DNA of 14,052 bases from Desulfobulbaceae bacterium (GCA_027067035.1 JAMOMO010000125.1:1-14052); one strand, 5' to 3'. Counted from the stretch's first letter, positions 1-7,554 are shown. Notes: generated by a model not told the origin, from the letters alone. Made by a program: numbers and translations.

Positions 1-814
1 GCAGTTCCTGTACCGAACGCAGATCAGCACCCATTTCAAGTAAATGGGTGGCAAATGAGTGACGCAGGGCATGGGGAGTTACACTCTGCGGAATCCCGGC
101 ACGTTCACCATAGGCCTTAACCAGGCGTTCCACACTTCTGCTGCTCAAACGGCTGCCGCGCCCGTTTAAAAACAAGCCTTCTCTTTCCACAGGCCGCCCC
201 CTTTCCGCCCGTGCGGCAATGAGCCGGTCACGCAAAGGCAGCCAGGCCAGTACAGCCTCAAGGGCCGGTCTGCCAACCGGGACCAGCCGCTCCTTATTTC
301 CTTTGCCCCTCACCCTAAGCATTTCAGTTTCAAAATCAAGGTCGGCCATATCCCTGGAACAGAGTTCCGAGACACGCATCCCCGTGGAGTACAGCAACTC
401 AAGAACCGCTCTGTCCCGAAGCATGAACCTGTCTTTCTTTTCAGGGGCTTCCAGAAGACGAAAGACCTCATCAACGGTCAGAAACACAGGAAGGTACCTG
501 CCGACTTTGGGTCCTGAAACAGCGGCCACAGGGTCGTTTTGCAAACCCTTTTCCCGTTGGAGATATTTAAAAAACGAGCGCAGCGCAGAGAGCTTTCTTG
601 CAACTGTTGCCCCTGAATTTTTTCCATGGAGGCTCACCACAAACCGACGCACATGGCCTGCATCGAGCTCACCGGAATCAAGGCCGTCCGGAAGCATTGC
701 GGCAAACTCTGCAAGATCGCGTCCGTAGCCGCTGACAGTATGCTCCGAGTAGCCCTTCTCTATATCGAGCCATGCAAGAAATTCGTCTATCTGGCTGGTA
801 ATCCGGCCCTTCAT
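1..814 (-). CDS. xerC: Tyrosine recombinase XerC/XerD type, C-terminus cut by the window edge
   Basis: A site-specific recombinase of the Xer family, which in bacteria resolves chromosome dimers at dif in the cytoplasm. The 271 visible codons cover the N-terminal SAM-like DNA-binding domain (about residues 1-90, including ARKLSALRSFFKYL) and most of the catalytic domain. Visible catalytic elements are the first Arg in STGMRVSEL (R147), the beta-hairpin Lys in RGKGNKERLVP (K171), and the box II residues H248 and R251 in TPHALRHSFATHLL. The LGH box and the Tyr nucleophile would lie just beyond base 1, so about 25-35 residues are missing. The start at 814 is preceded by a GGGG-type ribosome binding site. 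It diverges from xseB. XerC is chosen over XerD only weakly; the two cannot be separated on what is visible, but membership of the Xer family is clear. Confidence 0.93.
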   Translation of the reverse strand, partial: MKGRITSQIDEFLAWLDIEKGYSEHTVSGYGRDLAEFAAMLPDGLDSGELDAGHVRRFVVSLHGKNSGATVARKLSALRSFFKYLQREKGLQNDPVAAVSGPKVGRYLPVFLTVDEVFRLLEAPEKKDRFMLRDRAVLELLYSTGMRVSELCSRDMADLDFETEMLRVRGKGNKERLVPVGRPALEAVLAWLPLRDRLIAARAERGRPVEREGLFLNGRGSRLSSRSVERLVKAYGERAGIPQSVTPHALRHSFATHLLEMGADLRSVQEL

Positions 815-868
815 TTGAGTCCCCGTTGAACCACTTTGTTCTCGACTTCTCCTTCAACTGTGAATATA

Positions 869-874
869 TATAAT
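869..874 (+). promoter_or_regulatory. Possible -10 box for the xseB-ispA-dxs operon
   Basis: A perfect TATAAT lies in an AT-rich stretch of the 113-base gap between the divergent xerC and xseB genes, 53 bases before the xseB start. No good -35 hexamer is visible 16-18 bases upstream; the nearest candidates are poor. The gap must hold promoters for both directions, so this is a plausible but unproven assignment. Confidence 0.35.
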
Positions 875-927
875 GGTCTTAATACTGAAAGAAAAGCAAT
901 TCAGCAAGAACACATAGAATTATCACA

Positions 928-1173
928 ATGGCCAAACGAACATTTGAAACAGCACTGGGCAAACTTGAACAGATAACGGAAGAACTCGAAAACGGAGATC
1001 TCAGTCTGGAAAAGAGCCTGAAAAAGTTTGATGAAGGTATTACACTTGTTGAGTACTGCAACAAGACCTTGACCGAGGCCAGGGCAAAAGTGGAACTCCT
1101 CCTTGAAAAACAGGGAACTCTCAGCAAAAGTCCATTCAACGAGTTGGAACATGGAGATCAAGAGCTATCTTAA
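928..1173 (+). CDS. xseB: Exodeoxyribonuclease VII small subunit
   Basis: The small subunit of exonuclease VII, which together with XseA degrades single-stranded DNA in both directions. The 81-residue length is typical of the family. It has the family pattern FETALGKLEQITEELENGDLSLEKSL near the N-terminus followed by the GITLVEYCNKTLTEARAKVELL helix, which together form the helical hairpin that binds the large subunit. The ATG at 928 lacks a clear Shine-Dalgarno sequence but is the only start that keeps the whole domain. Its last 23 bases overlap the start of ispA, suggesting coupled translation. The arrangement xseB-ispA-dxs is a common bacterial gene order. No xseA is visible in the window. 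Confidence 0.95.
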   Translation: MAKRTFETALGKLEQITEELENGDLSLEKSLKKFDEGITLVEYCNKTLTEARAKVELLLEKQGTLSKSPFNELEHGDQELS

Positions 1174-2047
1174 GGAGCAGAAGCTCCTGGTTGAAGCCGC
1201 ATTTGACACCTTCATTCCGGCTGCTGAAGGCGATTTCGACAGACACATCGAGGCCATGCGCTACTCCCTGCTTGCAGGTGGAAAACGAGTGCGACCGATT
1301 CTCTGTCTGGCCGCAGCACGTGCCGTTGCCGGTGACGCAATTGATGACCGGGATGTCCTGCCCGTTGCCTGTGCACTGGAATGCATCCACACCTACTCGC
1401 TTATCCATGACGACCTTCCCGCAATGGATAATGACGAACTGCGTCGCGGTAAAGCCACAAACCATGTCCTCTTTGGAGAGGCTGCAGCCATTCTTGCCGG
1501 TGACGGGCTCTTGACCTGGGCCTTTGACCTGCTTTCCAATCCCGAACATGGCACTCTTTCCGCCGGGAAAAAACTTGCCGTCACCCACTGTATTGCCAGG
1601 GCTGCGGGTTCTTACGGGATGGTTGGGGGACAGGCTCTTGATATTGCAACTGAAAACAGCACATTCCCCTTTGAGACCCTGCAGACCATCCATAAAAGCA
1701 AGACAGGGGCGCTCATCACCGCATCCGTTGTTTCCGGTGGTATCTGTGGCGGGGCCGACCCGGAGAAACTGCGCTCACTTGAAAGCTATGGAAGACAGAT
1801 CGGTCTTGCCTTTCAGATTGTTGACGATCTCCTCAATGTCACTGCCACCACCGAGCAGCTAGGCAAGGCGGCTGGAAGTGATGCTGAACTTGGCAAAGCA
1901 ACATATCCTGCTTATTTTGGAATTGAAGAGACACGAAAACGTGCCAAAGATGCTGTACAAAAGGCAAAGAACAGCCTGAACGATTTTGACAGGAACGCTG
2001 AACCATTACGCCTGCTGGCAGATTATATTTACACACGGTCCCACTAG
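1151..2047 (+). CDS. ispA: Polyprenyl synthetase, farnesyl/geranylgeranyl diphosphate synthase
   Basis: A trans-isoprenyl diphosphate synthase that condenses isopentenyl diphosphate with allylic diphosphates, giving C15 (possibly C20) precursors for quinones and undecaprenyl carriers. Family landmarks in order are GGKRVRP (43-49), the first Asp-rich motif HDDLPAMDND (D87, D88, D93), GGQALDI (159-165), the KT pair (184-185), the second Asp-rich motif and GKATYP (248-253). The second motif reads DDLLN (225-229) where the family normally has DDxxD, so its last Asp is Asn. The ATG at 1151 gives 298 residues, the usual family length; an in-frame TTG at 1103 would add an unsupported 16-residue extension inside xseB. 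It overlaps xseB by 23 bases and is followed 23 bases later by dxs, whose product starts the same pathway. Chain length cannot be fixed from sequence alone. Confidence 0.95.
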   Translation: MEIKSYLKEQKLLVEAAFDTFIPAAEGDFDRHIEAMRYSLLAGGKRVRPILCLAAARAVAGDAIDDRDVLPVACALECIHTYSLIHDDLPAMDNDELRRGKATNHVLFGEAAAILAGDGLLTWAFDLLSNPEHGTLSAGKKLAVTHCIARAAGSYGMVGGQALDIATENSTFPFETLQTIHKSKTGALITASVVSGGICGGADPEKLRSLESYGRQIGLAFQIVDDLLNVTATTEQLGKAAGSDAELGKATYPAYFGIEETRKRAKDAVQKAKNSLNDFDRNAEPLRLLADYIYTRSH

Positions 2048-2070
2048 TCACTGCGACCTTTAGGATACTT

Positions 2071-3975
2071 ATGATGTTAACACCCGAGAATCCAGAGTCC
2101 ACAAGTACCAGGCTCACTGACATACAATCCCCTGCTGACATTCGGGGTCTCACAATTCCTGAACTCGAAATCATAGCAGAGGACCTCCGCCAGACCATTA
2201 TCAAGACAGTATCAAAGACCGGCGGCCACCTTGCTCCAAGCCTGGGTGTGGTTGAACTCACCCTGGCGCTCCACTATGTTTTCAACACCCCTGAAGACAA
2301 GCTGGTCTGGGATGTCGGGCATCAGGTTTATGCCCACAAACTCCTCACCGGACGACAGGATAAATTCTCCACTCTCCGCCAGTACAAAGGACTGAGCGGA
2401 TTCCCCAAGTTTAAGGAAAGCAGATACGATGCCTTTGAAACCGGCCACTCCTCCACCTCCATTTCAGCAGCCCTTGGCATGGCCTGTGCCAAAGACCTGA
2501 AAAAGAACAAAAACAAGGTGGTGGCAATCATTGGTGATGGTTCCATGACCGCAGGGATGGCCTTTGAGGCCCTTAACCAGGCAGGCCACCTTGACAAGGA
2601 TCTCATTGTCATCCTCAATGACAACGAAATGTCCATCTCAGAGAATGTTGGCGCCATGTCCAGCTTTCTCTCACGACAGCTCACCAGCAAAACCGTGCGC
2701 CGCCTCCGGAAACATATATCCAGCGGTCTCAAAGAACTCCATGGTGTCGGTGACCGCTTTCTCAATGTATTGAAGAAAAGTGAAGAAAACATCAAAAGCT
2801 TCTTCACCCCCGGCATGCTCTTTGAAGCTCTGAAGTTCTATTACATAGGGCCCATTCCCGGCCATGAACTCGACGCCCTTATCCCGACCCTTGAAAACAT
2901 ACGGGATCATGTCGATGGTCCCATCCTGGTTCATGTGATCACCAAAAAGGGCAAGGGCTACCAGCCCGCTGAGGACAACCCCGGTAATTACCATGGGCTC
3001 GGTCCCTTTGACATACAAACCGGGATACCTGCTCCGTCAACAGGTCCCATCAGCTATACGGAAGTATTCGGCAGGACCATATGTAAAATCGCAAAGAGCA
3101 ACCCGGATGTCATAGCAATATCGGCTGCAATGCCGGCAGGTACCGGTCTCAGCACATTCAGCAGGGAATTCCCGGATCGTTTTTTTGACGTTGGGATAGC
3201 CGAGCAGCATGGAGTAACCTTTGCCGCAGGCCTATCAACAGAGGGAATACATCCGGTTGTGGCCATCTACTCATCATTTTTTCAAAGGGCTCTGGATCAG
3301 ATCATCCATGATATCTGCATCCCATCCCTGCCGGTTACACTGGCCATTGATCGTGGCGGCGTTGTGGGTGATGACGGCCCAACCCACCATGGTGTCTTTG
3401 ACATCTCTTTTCTGCGCTTCATCCCCAATCTCACCTATATGGCACCAAAAGACGAGAATGAACTGCAGCATATGCTTTACACCGCAATATCTTTTCCAGG
3501 ACCCACAGCAATCCGTTACCCCAGGGGCAGCGGTGAAGACGTTCAGCTCGACCAGGAACTGAAACAGCTGGAAATCGGCTGCGGCGAACTTCTCCGCGAA
3601 GGTTCCGATATTCTTCTGCTTCCCATCGGAAACCGGGTCTACCCCGCCATGAGAGCAGCAGAAGGACTGGAGAAACTGGGAATCAACGCAGCAGTTATCA
3701 ACCCGAGATTCATCAAACCACTGGATAAGGATCTTATCTGTGAATGGGCTGAAAAAACCGGCAGAGTGGTCACCATTGAAGATAATGCAGAGCATGGCGG
3801 CTTCGGCAGCCTGGTACTGGAAGTACTCTCGTCCCGGAAACTCTTTTCAGTACGAACCCACCTGCTGGGACACCCGGATAATTTCATTGAGCACGCACCG
3901 CAGAAGATACTCTGGAAGAACTCCAGACTGGACTCACCATCCATCATCAATGCGGCCATGGAGCTGATGAAATAA
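2071..3975 (+). CDS. dxs: 1-deoxy-D-xylulose-5-phosphate synthase
   Basis: A thiamine diphosphate enzyme that condenses pyruvate with glyceraldehyde 3-phosphate to make 1-deoxy-D-xylulose 5-phosphate, the first step of the methylerythritol phosphate isoprenoid route. At 634 residues it is full length. It has the N-terminal GGHLAPSLGVVELT segment (active-site His53), the thiamine-binding motif GDGSMTAGMAFEALNQAG starting at residue 155 and ending in the metal-binding Asn (LNDNEMS), the pyrimidine-domain motif DVGIAEQHGVTFAAGLS with the catalytic Glu378, and the C-terminal transketolase domain with VVTIEDNAEHGGFGS. A Shine-Dalgarno AGGA lies 7 bases before the ATG at 2071; the next codon is also ATG. 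It is the last gene of the xseB-ispA-dxs operon and is followed by a hairpin terminator. Confidence 0.98.
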   Translation: MMLTPENPESTSTRLTDIQSPADIRGLTIPELEIIAEDLRQTIIKTVSKTGGHLAPSLGVVELTLALHYVFNTPEDKLVWDVGHQVYAHKLLTGRQDKFSTLRQYKGLSGFPKFKESRYDAFETGHSSTSISAALGMACAKDLKKNKNKVVAIIGDGSMTAGMAFEALNQAGHLDKDLIVILNDNEMSISENVGAMSSFLSRQLTSKTVRRLRKHISSGLKELHGVGDRFLNVLKKSEENIKSFFTPGMLFEALKFYYIGPIPGHELDALIPTLENIRDHVDGPILVHVITKKGKGYQPAEDNPGNYHGLGPFDIQTGIPAPSTGPISYTEVFGRTICKIAKSNPDVIAISAAMPAGTGLSTFSREFPDRFFDVGIAEQHGVTFAAGLSTEGIHPVVAIYSSFFQRALDQIIHDICIPSLPVTLAIDRGGVVGDDGPTHHGVFDISFLRFIPNLTYMAPKDENELQHMLYTAISFPGPTAIRYPRGSGEDVQLDQELKQLEIGCGELLREGSDILLLPIGNRVYPAMRAAEGLEKLGINAAVINPRFIKPLDKDLICEWAEKTGRVVTIEDNAEHGGFGSLVLEVLSSRKLFSVRTHLLGHPDNFIEHAPQKILWKNSRLDSPSIINAAMELMK

Positions 3976-3993
3976 CAAACGCTTTTCCTGGAC

Positions 3994-4038
3994 AAAAAAA
4001 TGCCTCCACTCACTGTGTCCGGTAAGTAGAGGCATTTT
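3994..4038. terminator. Bidirectional intrinsic terminator between dxs and the epimerase gene
   Basis: A perfect 10-base inverted repeat (AAAATGCCTC at 3997-4006 and GAGGCATTTT at 4029-4038) closes a loop that can pair three more bases. On the minus strand the hairpin is followed by seven Ts (the A run 3994-4000), making a good terminator for the aldolase-epimerase operon. On the plus strand only four Ts follow, so it is a weaker terminator for dxs. It sits between the two convergent stops, as expected. Confidence 0.85.
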
Positions 4039-4070
4039 CAGAAACAATAGCTGAGATCACTGCAAAGCAG

Positions 4071-5105
4071 CTATTTATGGTAGTCCAGATACCAGTCAAC
4101 AAAGCTCTTCACTCCAACATCCAGCGGAGTATCAGGTTTATAGTCAAAATCCCTGATGAGATCATCAACGTTGGCGTAGGTCGCCTGCACATCACCCGGC
4201 TGCATGGGCATAAAGTTCTTATCCGCCTTTCTGCCCAGATTTTCTTCAAGCAGCTGGATAAAATAGAGTAGTCGCTCCTTCTTGTTGTTTCCGATATTAT
4301 AGACCCGGTAGGGACAGTAGGAGGTGGCTGGATCGGGATCCTCACTCTTCCAGTCAAAATCCGGCTCGGCAGGCTTCTCTATCACCCGGGCAACCCCTTC
4401 AACAATGTCGTCAATAAAGGTAAAATCACGCTCCATGTTCCCGTTGTTAAAAACATTAATGGGTTCACCGGCAAGGATCGCCTTTGCAAAAAGCATTGGT
4501 GCCATGTCAGGCCTGCCCCAGGGGCCGTAGACCGTGAAAAAACGAAGCCCGGTGCAGGGAAGCCCAAAGAGATGGCTGTAGGAATGGGCCATCAGCTCAT
4601 TAGACTTTTTTGATGCCGCATAGAGAGACACGGGATGGTTGACATTGTCATGCTCGGAATATGGCTGACGGGTATTGGCACCGTAGACAGAGCTGGAAGA
4701 GGCGTAGACAAAGTGTTTCACCCCCGAATGACGACAGCCTTCAAGAAGATTGGCAAATCCCACAAGGTTTGTATCCACATAGGATGCCGGATTAATGAGC
4801 GAATAGCGAACACCCGGCTGGGCTGCAAGATTCACCACCGCGTCAAAACTGTGGTCGGTGAAGAGTTTTTCCATGGCAGCCCGATCCGCAATATCCACCT
4901 CAAGATTCTGAAAGCCCTCTCCATCAGCAATACGGCTGAGCCTGTCACGCTTGAGCCCCACATCGTAGTAATCGGTGATGGTATCAACACCGATTACTTC
5001 ACACCCTCTCTGCCGCAGTTTCCTGGCCAGAAAAGAGCCGATAAAACCGGCAGTACCAGTCACCATTATCTTTTTCATTCGCAGCTGCTGCGATGCATCA
5101 GTCAT
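4071..5105 (-). CDS. NAD-dependent epimerase, UDP-glucuronate 4-epimerase-like
   Basis: An extended short-chain dehydrogenase that most resembles enzymes converting UDP-glucuronate to UDP-galacturonate for cell-surface polysaccharide. The Rossmann glycine motif is GTAGFIG (17-23), with the acidic VDTITDYYDVGLKRDRL segment after beta-2. The active site shows the Ser cluster YASSSSVYG and YAASK (Y162, K166). The family stretch RFFTVYGPWGRPDMA and the RDFTFIDDIVEG motif follow. With the start at 5105 it has 344 residues, the normal size. That ATG overlaps the aldolase stop by 8 bases and has AAGGGG just upstream, so the longer in-frame extension into the aldolase gene (to 5231) is not believed. 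The substrate is inferred; UDP-glucose 4-epimerase activity or another nucleotide sugar is possible. Confidence 0.9.
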   Translation of the reverse strand: MTDASQQLRMKKIMVTGTAGFIGSFLARKLRQRGCEVIGVDTITDYYDVGLKRDRLSRIADGEGFQNLEVDIADRAAMEKLFTDHSFDAVVNLAAQPGVRYSLINPASYVDTNLVGFANLLEGCRHSGVKHFVYASSSSVYGANTRQPYSEHDNVNHPVSLYAASKKSNELMAHSYSHLFGLPCTGLRFFTVYGPWGRPDMAPMLFAKAILAGEPINVFNNGNMERDFTFIDDIVEGVARVIEKPAEPDFDWKSEDPDPATSYCPYRVYNIGNNKKERLLYFIQLLEENLGRKADKNFMPMQPGDVQATYANVDDLIRDFDYKPDTPLDVGVKSFVDWYLDYHK

Positions 5106-6378
5106 CAAAATCCCCTTCAGGTCCTTTATCGGTATCAAGCTCTGCAGCTCGTGCAATAATTTTTTCTTTTGTCCACTCCTGTGGATCTTCAATCTGTGCT
5201 GCCTTTGGCCCAAGATCATGGGAGCCGGCACTGAGGATAGCCTCTTTGGCTAGATCCGCGGATCCTTCCGCAGAAAACACATCAACCAGCAGCTTGTAGC
5301 TGAACTCCTCGACCCGCCTGCACATACGATCGCGGATATCTTTTGCCAGTCCGTTGATTTTATTTTCAAAGGGAAGGTTAAGTTTTTTATAGTCGCCGCC
5401 CTGCCAGCCCTGACTGTCTGCAAATGAGACCATCTCAGCCCACATCTCTTCACTGAGCCCTTCTCCCTCAACCTTCCGGAGCCTGCCGTTCTCATCGAGT
5501 ATGGCATTTCCGTAATCATTGACATCCACACCCCAGGCAACCATCTGCAGAGCAGTGGCGACATTGGCCTTGGTGGTGGCAGTCTCTTTTGCGATGGCAC
5601 GAAGCCTCTCAGAGCTGTTTCCGGAGGTTCCATGCTGGGCTCCGGAGGTGCCGTAAGGTTTCAATGCCTTATGGATTTCCGCTGTGAGCTCAACCTGAAT
5701 CCCCTGCCCCGATGACTCCAGACCATGGGTGGTCCCGTTGTTCAAGGCGATCCAGTCGGCACAGATACCGTGGGCGTTGAGCCCCTTGATAAGAAAGGAG
5801 GCATCATCCACGGTGGAAAGGCCAAGTGCCCCCTTGATCTCTCCCACCTCGGTCTCAAGACCTGCCCAGTCGGGAATAAGGCTGTTCAACTCGATATTGG
5901 CCAGGAGATTCTTATCATCAAGCATGTGCGAGGCATCAACCGCTATGGAGGTCACCCCAGCCTCGAAAATGGTTGGAATTTCAACCTTGGCTCCGGCAAT
6001 GTCACCCTCCTGTTTAATACCATAGTGATCGGCATGGATGGCAACAGGAATGGTGATGTTCATCTCATTGCACATGGCGTCCACTATCCGTGCCATGTTC
6101 CAGAAATTCACGGGACAATAGGCATTGGCACCACCTTCGGAGCGGGCGATCTCAATTATAATGGCGCTGTTGGCACGCTGCGCGGCCTGGAGAACGCCAC
6201 GGATCACAATGGTGCTGCGACCGTTGGCGGCCATGGTCATGGCGCCACCCCTGGCTATCATTGCCCGGTCAACAACCTTGCCGCTCACCAGCAGGCCATG
6301 GGAGTGGGGAAAAAGTCTTTTTATATTTGGCGGGCGACCGATTTCAAGAAGCTTTGCGTAATCTGCACTGTTGCTCAT
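5098..6378 (-). CDS. Class II fructose-bisphosphate aldolase family protein, long divergent form
   Basis: A metal-dependent class II aldolase of the TIM-barrel family, expected to split or form fructose 1,6-bisphosphate in glycolysis or gluconeogenesis. Recognisable elements are IHADHYG (catalytic Asp117 and metal His115 or His118), the LETEVGEIKG segment (174-183) matching the family LExELG signature with changes at its end, the NNGTTHG segment with a candidate metal His218, and AQHGTSGNSSE (H249) matching the HGGSG phosphate-binding region. At 426 residues it is much longer than the roughly 340-360 of the classical enzyme, with a C-terminal extension of about 80 residues. The start at 6378 has GGAG seven bases before it; an in-frame ATG at 6390 has a poorly spaced site. 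It overlaps the epimerase gene by 8 bases. Activity on another ketose bisphosphate is possible. Confidence 0.87.
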   Translation of the reverse strand: MSNSADYAKLLEIGRPPNIKRLFPHSHGLLVSGKVVDRAMIARGGAMTMAANGRSTIVIRGVLQAAQRANSAIIIEIARSEGGANAYCPVNFWNMARIVDAMCNEMNITIPVAIHADHYGIKQEGDIAGAKVEIPTIFEAGVTSIAVDASHMLDDKNLLANIELNSLIPDWAGLETEVGEIKGALGLSTVDDASFLIKGLNAHGICADWIALNNGTTHGLESSGQGIQVELTAEIHKALKPYGTSGAQHGTSGNSSERLRAIAKETATTKANVATALQMVAWGVDVNDYGNAILDENGRLRKVEGEGLSEEMWAEMVSFADSQGWQGGDYKKLNLPFENKINGLAKDIRDRMCRRVEEFSYKLLVDVFSAEGSADLAKEAILSAGSHDLGPKAAQIEDPQEWTKEKIIARAAELDTDKGPEGDFDD

Positions 6379-6474
6379 GGTAATCTCCATATTTCCTGGG
6401 TAGTCGTTATCAGTTCACTGCTTCACTGTATATACCGTATCAGGAGTCGAAAATCCAGACCCTGAAGGAATTGC

Positions 6475-7307
6475 TTATTCTTTATTATCAAGTAATTCTC
6501 TCTCCGTTTCCTCACTTTCCTCTTCCTTGAATCCGAGAAAGGTCTTTTTACCGAAGAAGTAAACAGAGACAACACTGATCTCATATAAAATCAGAAGCGG
6601 TATCCCCATCATCAGCTGATTCACCACATCAGGGGTCGGGGTGAGGATAGCAGCAATAATAAAGTTGATGAGAATGGCATACTTACGGTTCTTGTTGAGG
6701 AACGAGACGGTAACCACACCCATCTTTGCAAGAAACACCATCAGGATCGGCATTTCAAAAATCACTCCGAAGGCAATGAGCAGTCGCAGTGCAAGGGAGA
6801 AGTACTCGCTCACCGCAGGCATGGAGGCCAGATATTCATTTGAATAACCCACAAGAAATTTAAAGGCCGGAGGAAACACAACAAAGTAGCCAAAGGCTGC
6901 TCCGCCGATAAAGCAGATGGTGGAAAGAAAGGTAAAGGGGAGAATCACCCGTTTTTCATGTTTATAGAGACCAGGTGCCACAAAACGCCAGATCTGATAA
7001 AAGATAACCGGGCTGGCAGTGAGTAATCCACAGACAAGTGCGAGCTTTAGATAAAAAAAAACCCTTCCTGATAGGATGTGAATATCAGTGAGCTGGAGTC
7101 GGGCAGAACCTCAATGAGAGGTTTAAAGAACCAGGTACCGATGGGCCTGATAAAACTGTAGGAAACCCCAAAGCCCACGATAATGGTCAACAGGGATTTA
7201 ATGAGGCAGGAGCGCAGATCACGGAGATGTTCTGTTAAGGCCTGGGACTCAAAAGACGGACCGTTCCCTTCTTCCTGTCCACCGTTCATCTCTGTCTGAT
7301 CTTCCAT
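6475..7307 (-). CDS. tatC: Sec-independent translocase subunit TatC, frame broken at a poly-T run
   Basis: TatC is the multi-spanning membrane receptor of the twin-arginine export system. The first frame (7307 to 7047, 86 residues) has a hydrophilic N-terminus, the family LTEHLRDLRSCLIKS motif and transmembrane helix 1, then stops after EGFFFI. The rest is read one frame away (down to 6475) and contains YLKLALVCGLLTASPVIFYQIWRFVAPGLYKHEKR, FVVFPPAFKF, the FGVIFEMPI segment and LTPTPDVVNQ, all typical TatC. One extra T in the run (or two fewer) rejoins them into about 277 residues, a normal length. A Shine-Dalgarno AAAGGAG precedes the start. A sequencing error, a true mutation and programmed slippage all remain possible. 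No tatA or tatB is nearby. It diverges from the cytochrome gene and lies upstream of the aldolase. Confidence 0.88.
7053..7061 (-). other. Nine-base T run at the tatC frame break (candidate slippage site)
   Basis: On the coding strand the sequence is GGG followed by nine Ts and then ATCTAA, so the zero frame ends four codons into the run region. The uninterrupted U run offers two ways to restore TatC: RNA polymerase slippage adding one base, or a -1 ribosomal shift on U-UUU-UUU. An AGGAAGG stretch lies directly upstream. The nine-T run is seen in the sequence; its role is inference. Confidence 0.5.
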
Positions 7308-7469
7308 TATGCTCTCCTTTCATTGGCAGTTTTTTCTCTGCTTCTTCTTACCTTAAATCCCGATGTCTGACAAGTGAAGAGCGCATTTTAATCAATGGTG
7401 AAAGCAATTCCCAAAGACTCTTCAAGCTTTTGAACATGCACTGAAAATACTCCTTTACAAGGAAAACAA

Positions 7470-7485
7470 TTTGACTTATGTCAAA
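7470..7485. promoter_or_regulatory. CRP/FNR-family operator, HcpR-like, upstream of the cytochrome gene
   Basis: A perfect inverted repeat TTTGAC-TTAT-GTCAAA. The half-site TTGAC with a 4-base spacer has the FNR geometry (TTGAT-N4-ATCAA) but with C in place of the fifth T, which is closer to sites described for HcpR, the nitrosative-stress regulator of sulfate reducers. Its centre lies 41.5 bases before the transcription start predicted from the -10 box at 7507, the classical class II activator position. It also lies 163 bases from the tatC start, so an effect on tatC is less likely. Which regulator binds it is inferred. Confidence 0.65.
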
Positions 7486-7506
7486 GATATGTGATTCAAT
7501 TCGCAT

Positions 7507-7512
7507 TATACT
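7507..7512 (+). promoter_or_regulatory. -10 box of the cytochrome gene promoter
   Basis: TATACT differs from TATAAT at one position. No recognisable -35 hexamer lies 17 bases upstream, which fits a promoter that depends on an activator bound at the palindrome at 7470-7485. The predicted transcription start is about 7519, giving a leader of about 74 bases. Confidence 0.5.
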
Positions 7513-7533
7513 TTATGCAGAACAGAAATGAGT

Positions 7534-7554
7534 CCTTGTCGAGTGGCGACAGGG
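7534..7554 (+). other. Leader hairpin of the cytochrome mRNA
   Basis: CCTTGTCG (7534-7541) pairs with CGACAGGG (7547-7554) over eight base pairs, one of them G-U, around a five-base loop AGTGG. No T run follows, so it is not a terminator. It sits in the predicted 5' leader about 15 bases after the predicted start and could stabilise the mRNA or act in regulation. The structure is read from the sequence; the role is unknown. Confidence 0.4.

Noticed and set aside
219..829. Plus-strand open frames across the left end
   Set aside because: They are antisense to the recombinase gene, which shows clear conserved motifs on the minus strand.
1103..1150. A TTG start that lengthens IspA by 16 residues
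   Set aside because: The extra residues lie inside xseB in another frame and are unlike the family; ATG 1151 gives the usual length.
5106..5231. A longer start for the epimerase reaching into the aldolase gene
   Set aside because: The extension is polar and unlike the family, and the ATG at 5105 has a good ribosome site and the typical stop-start overlap.
6171..6185. TGGCAC followed by GC-rich bases, resembling part of a sigma-54 promoter
   Set aside because: The -12 element (TTGC) is missing at the right spacing and the site is inside the aldolase coding region.
6391..6474. A possible promoter between tatC and the aldolase gene (TATATA near 6430 on the minus strand)
   Set aside because: No -35 element lies at an acceptable distance, and readthrough from tatC is equally possible.
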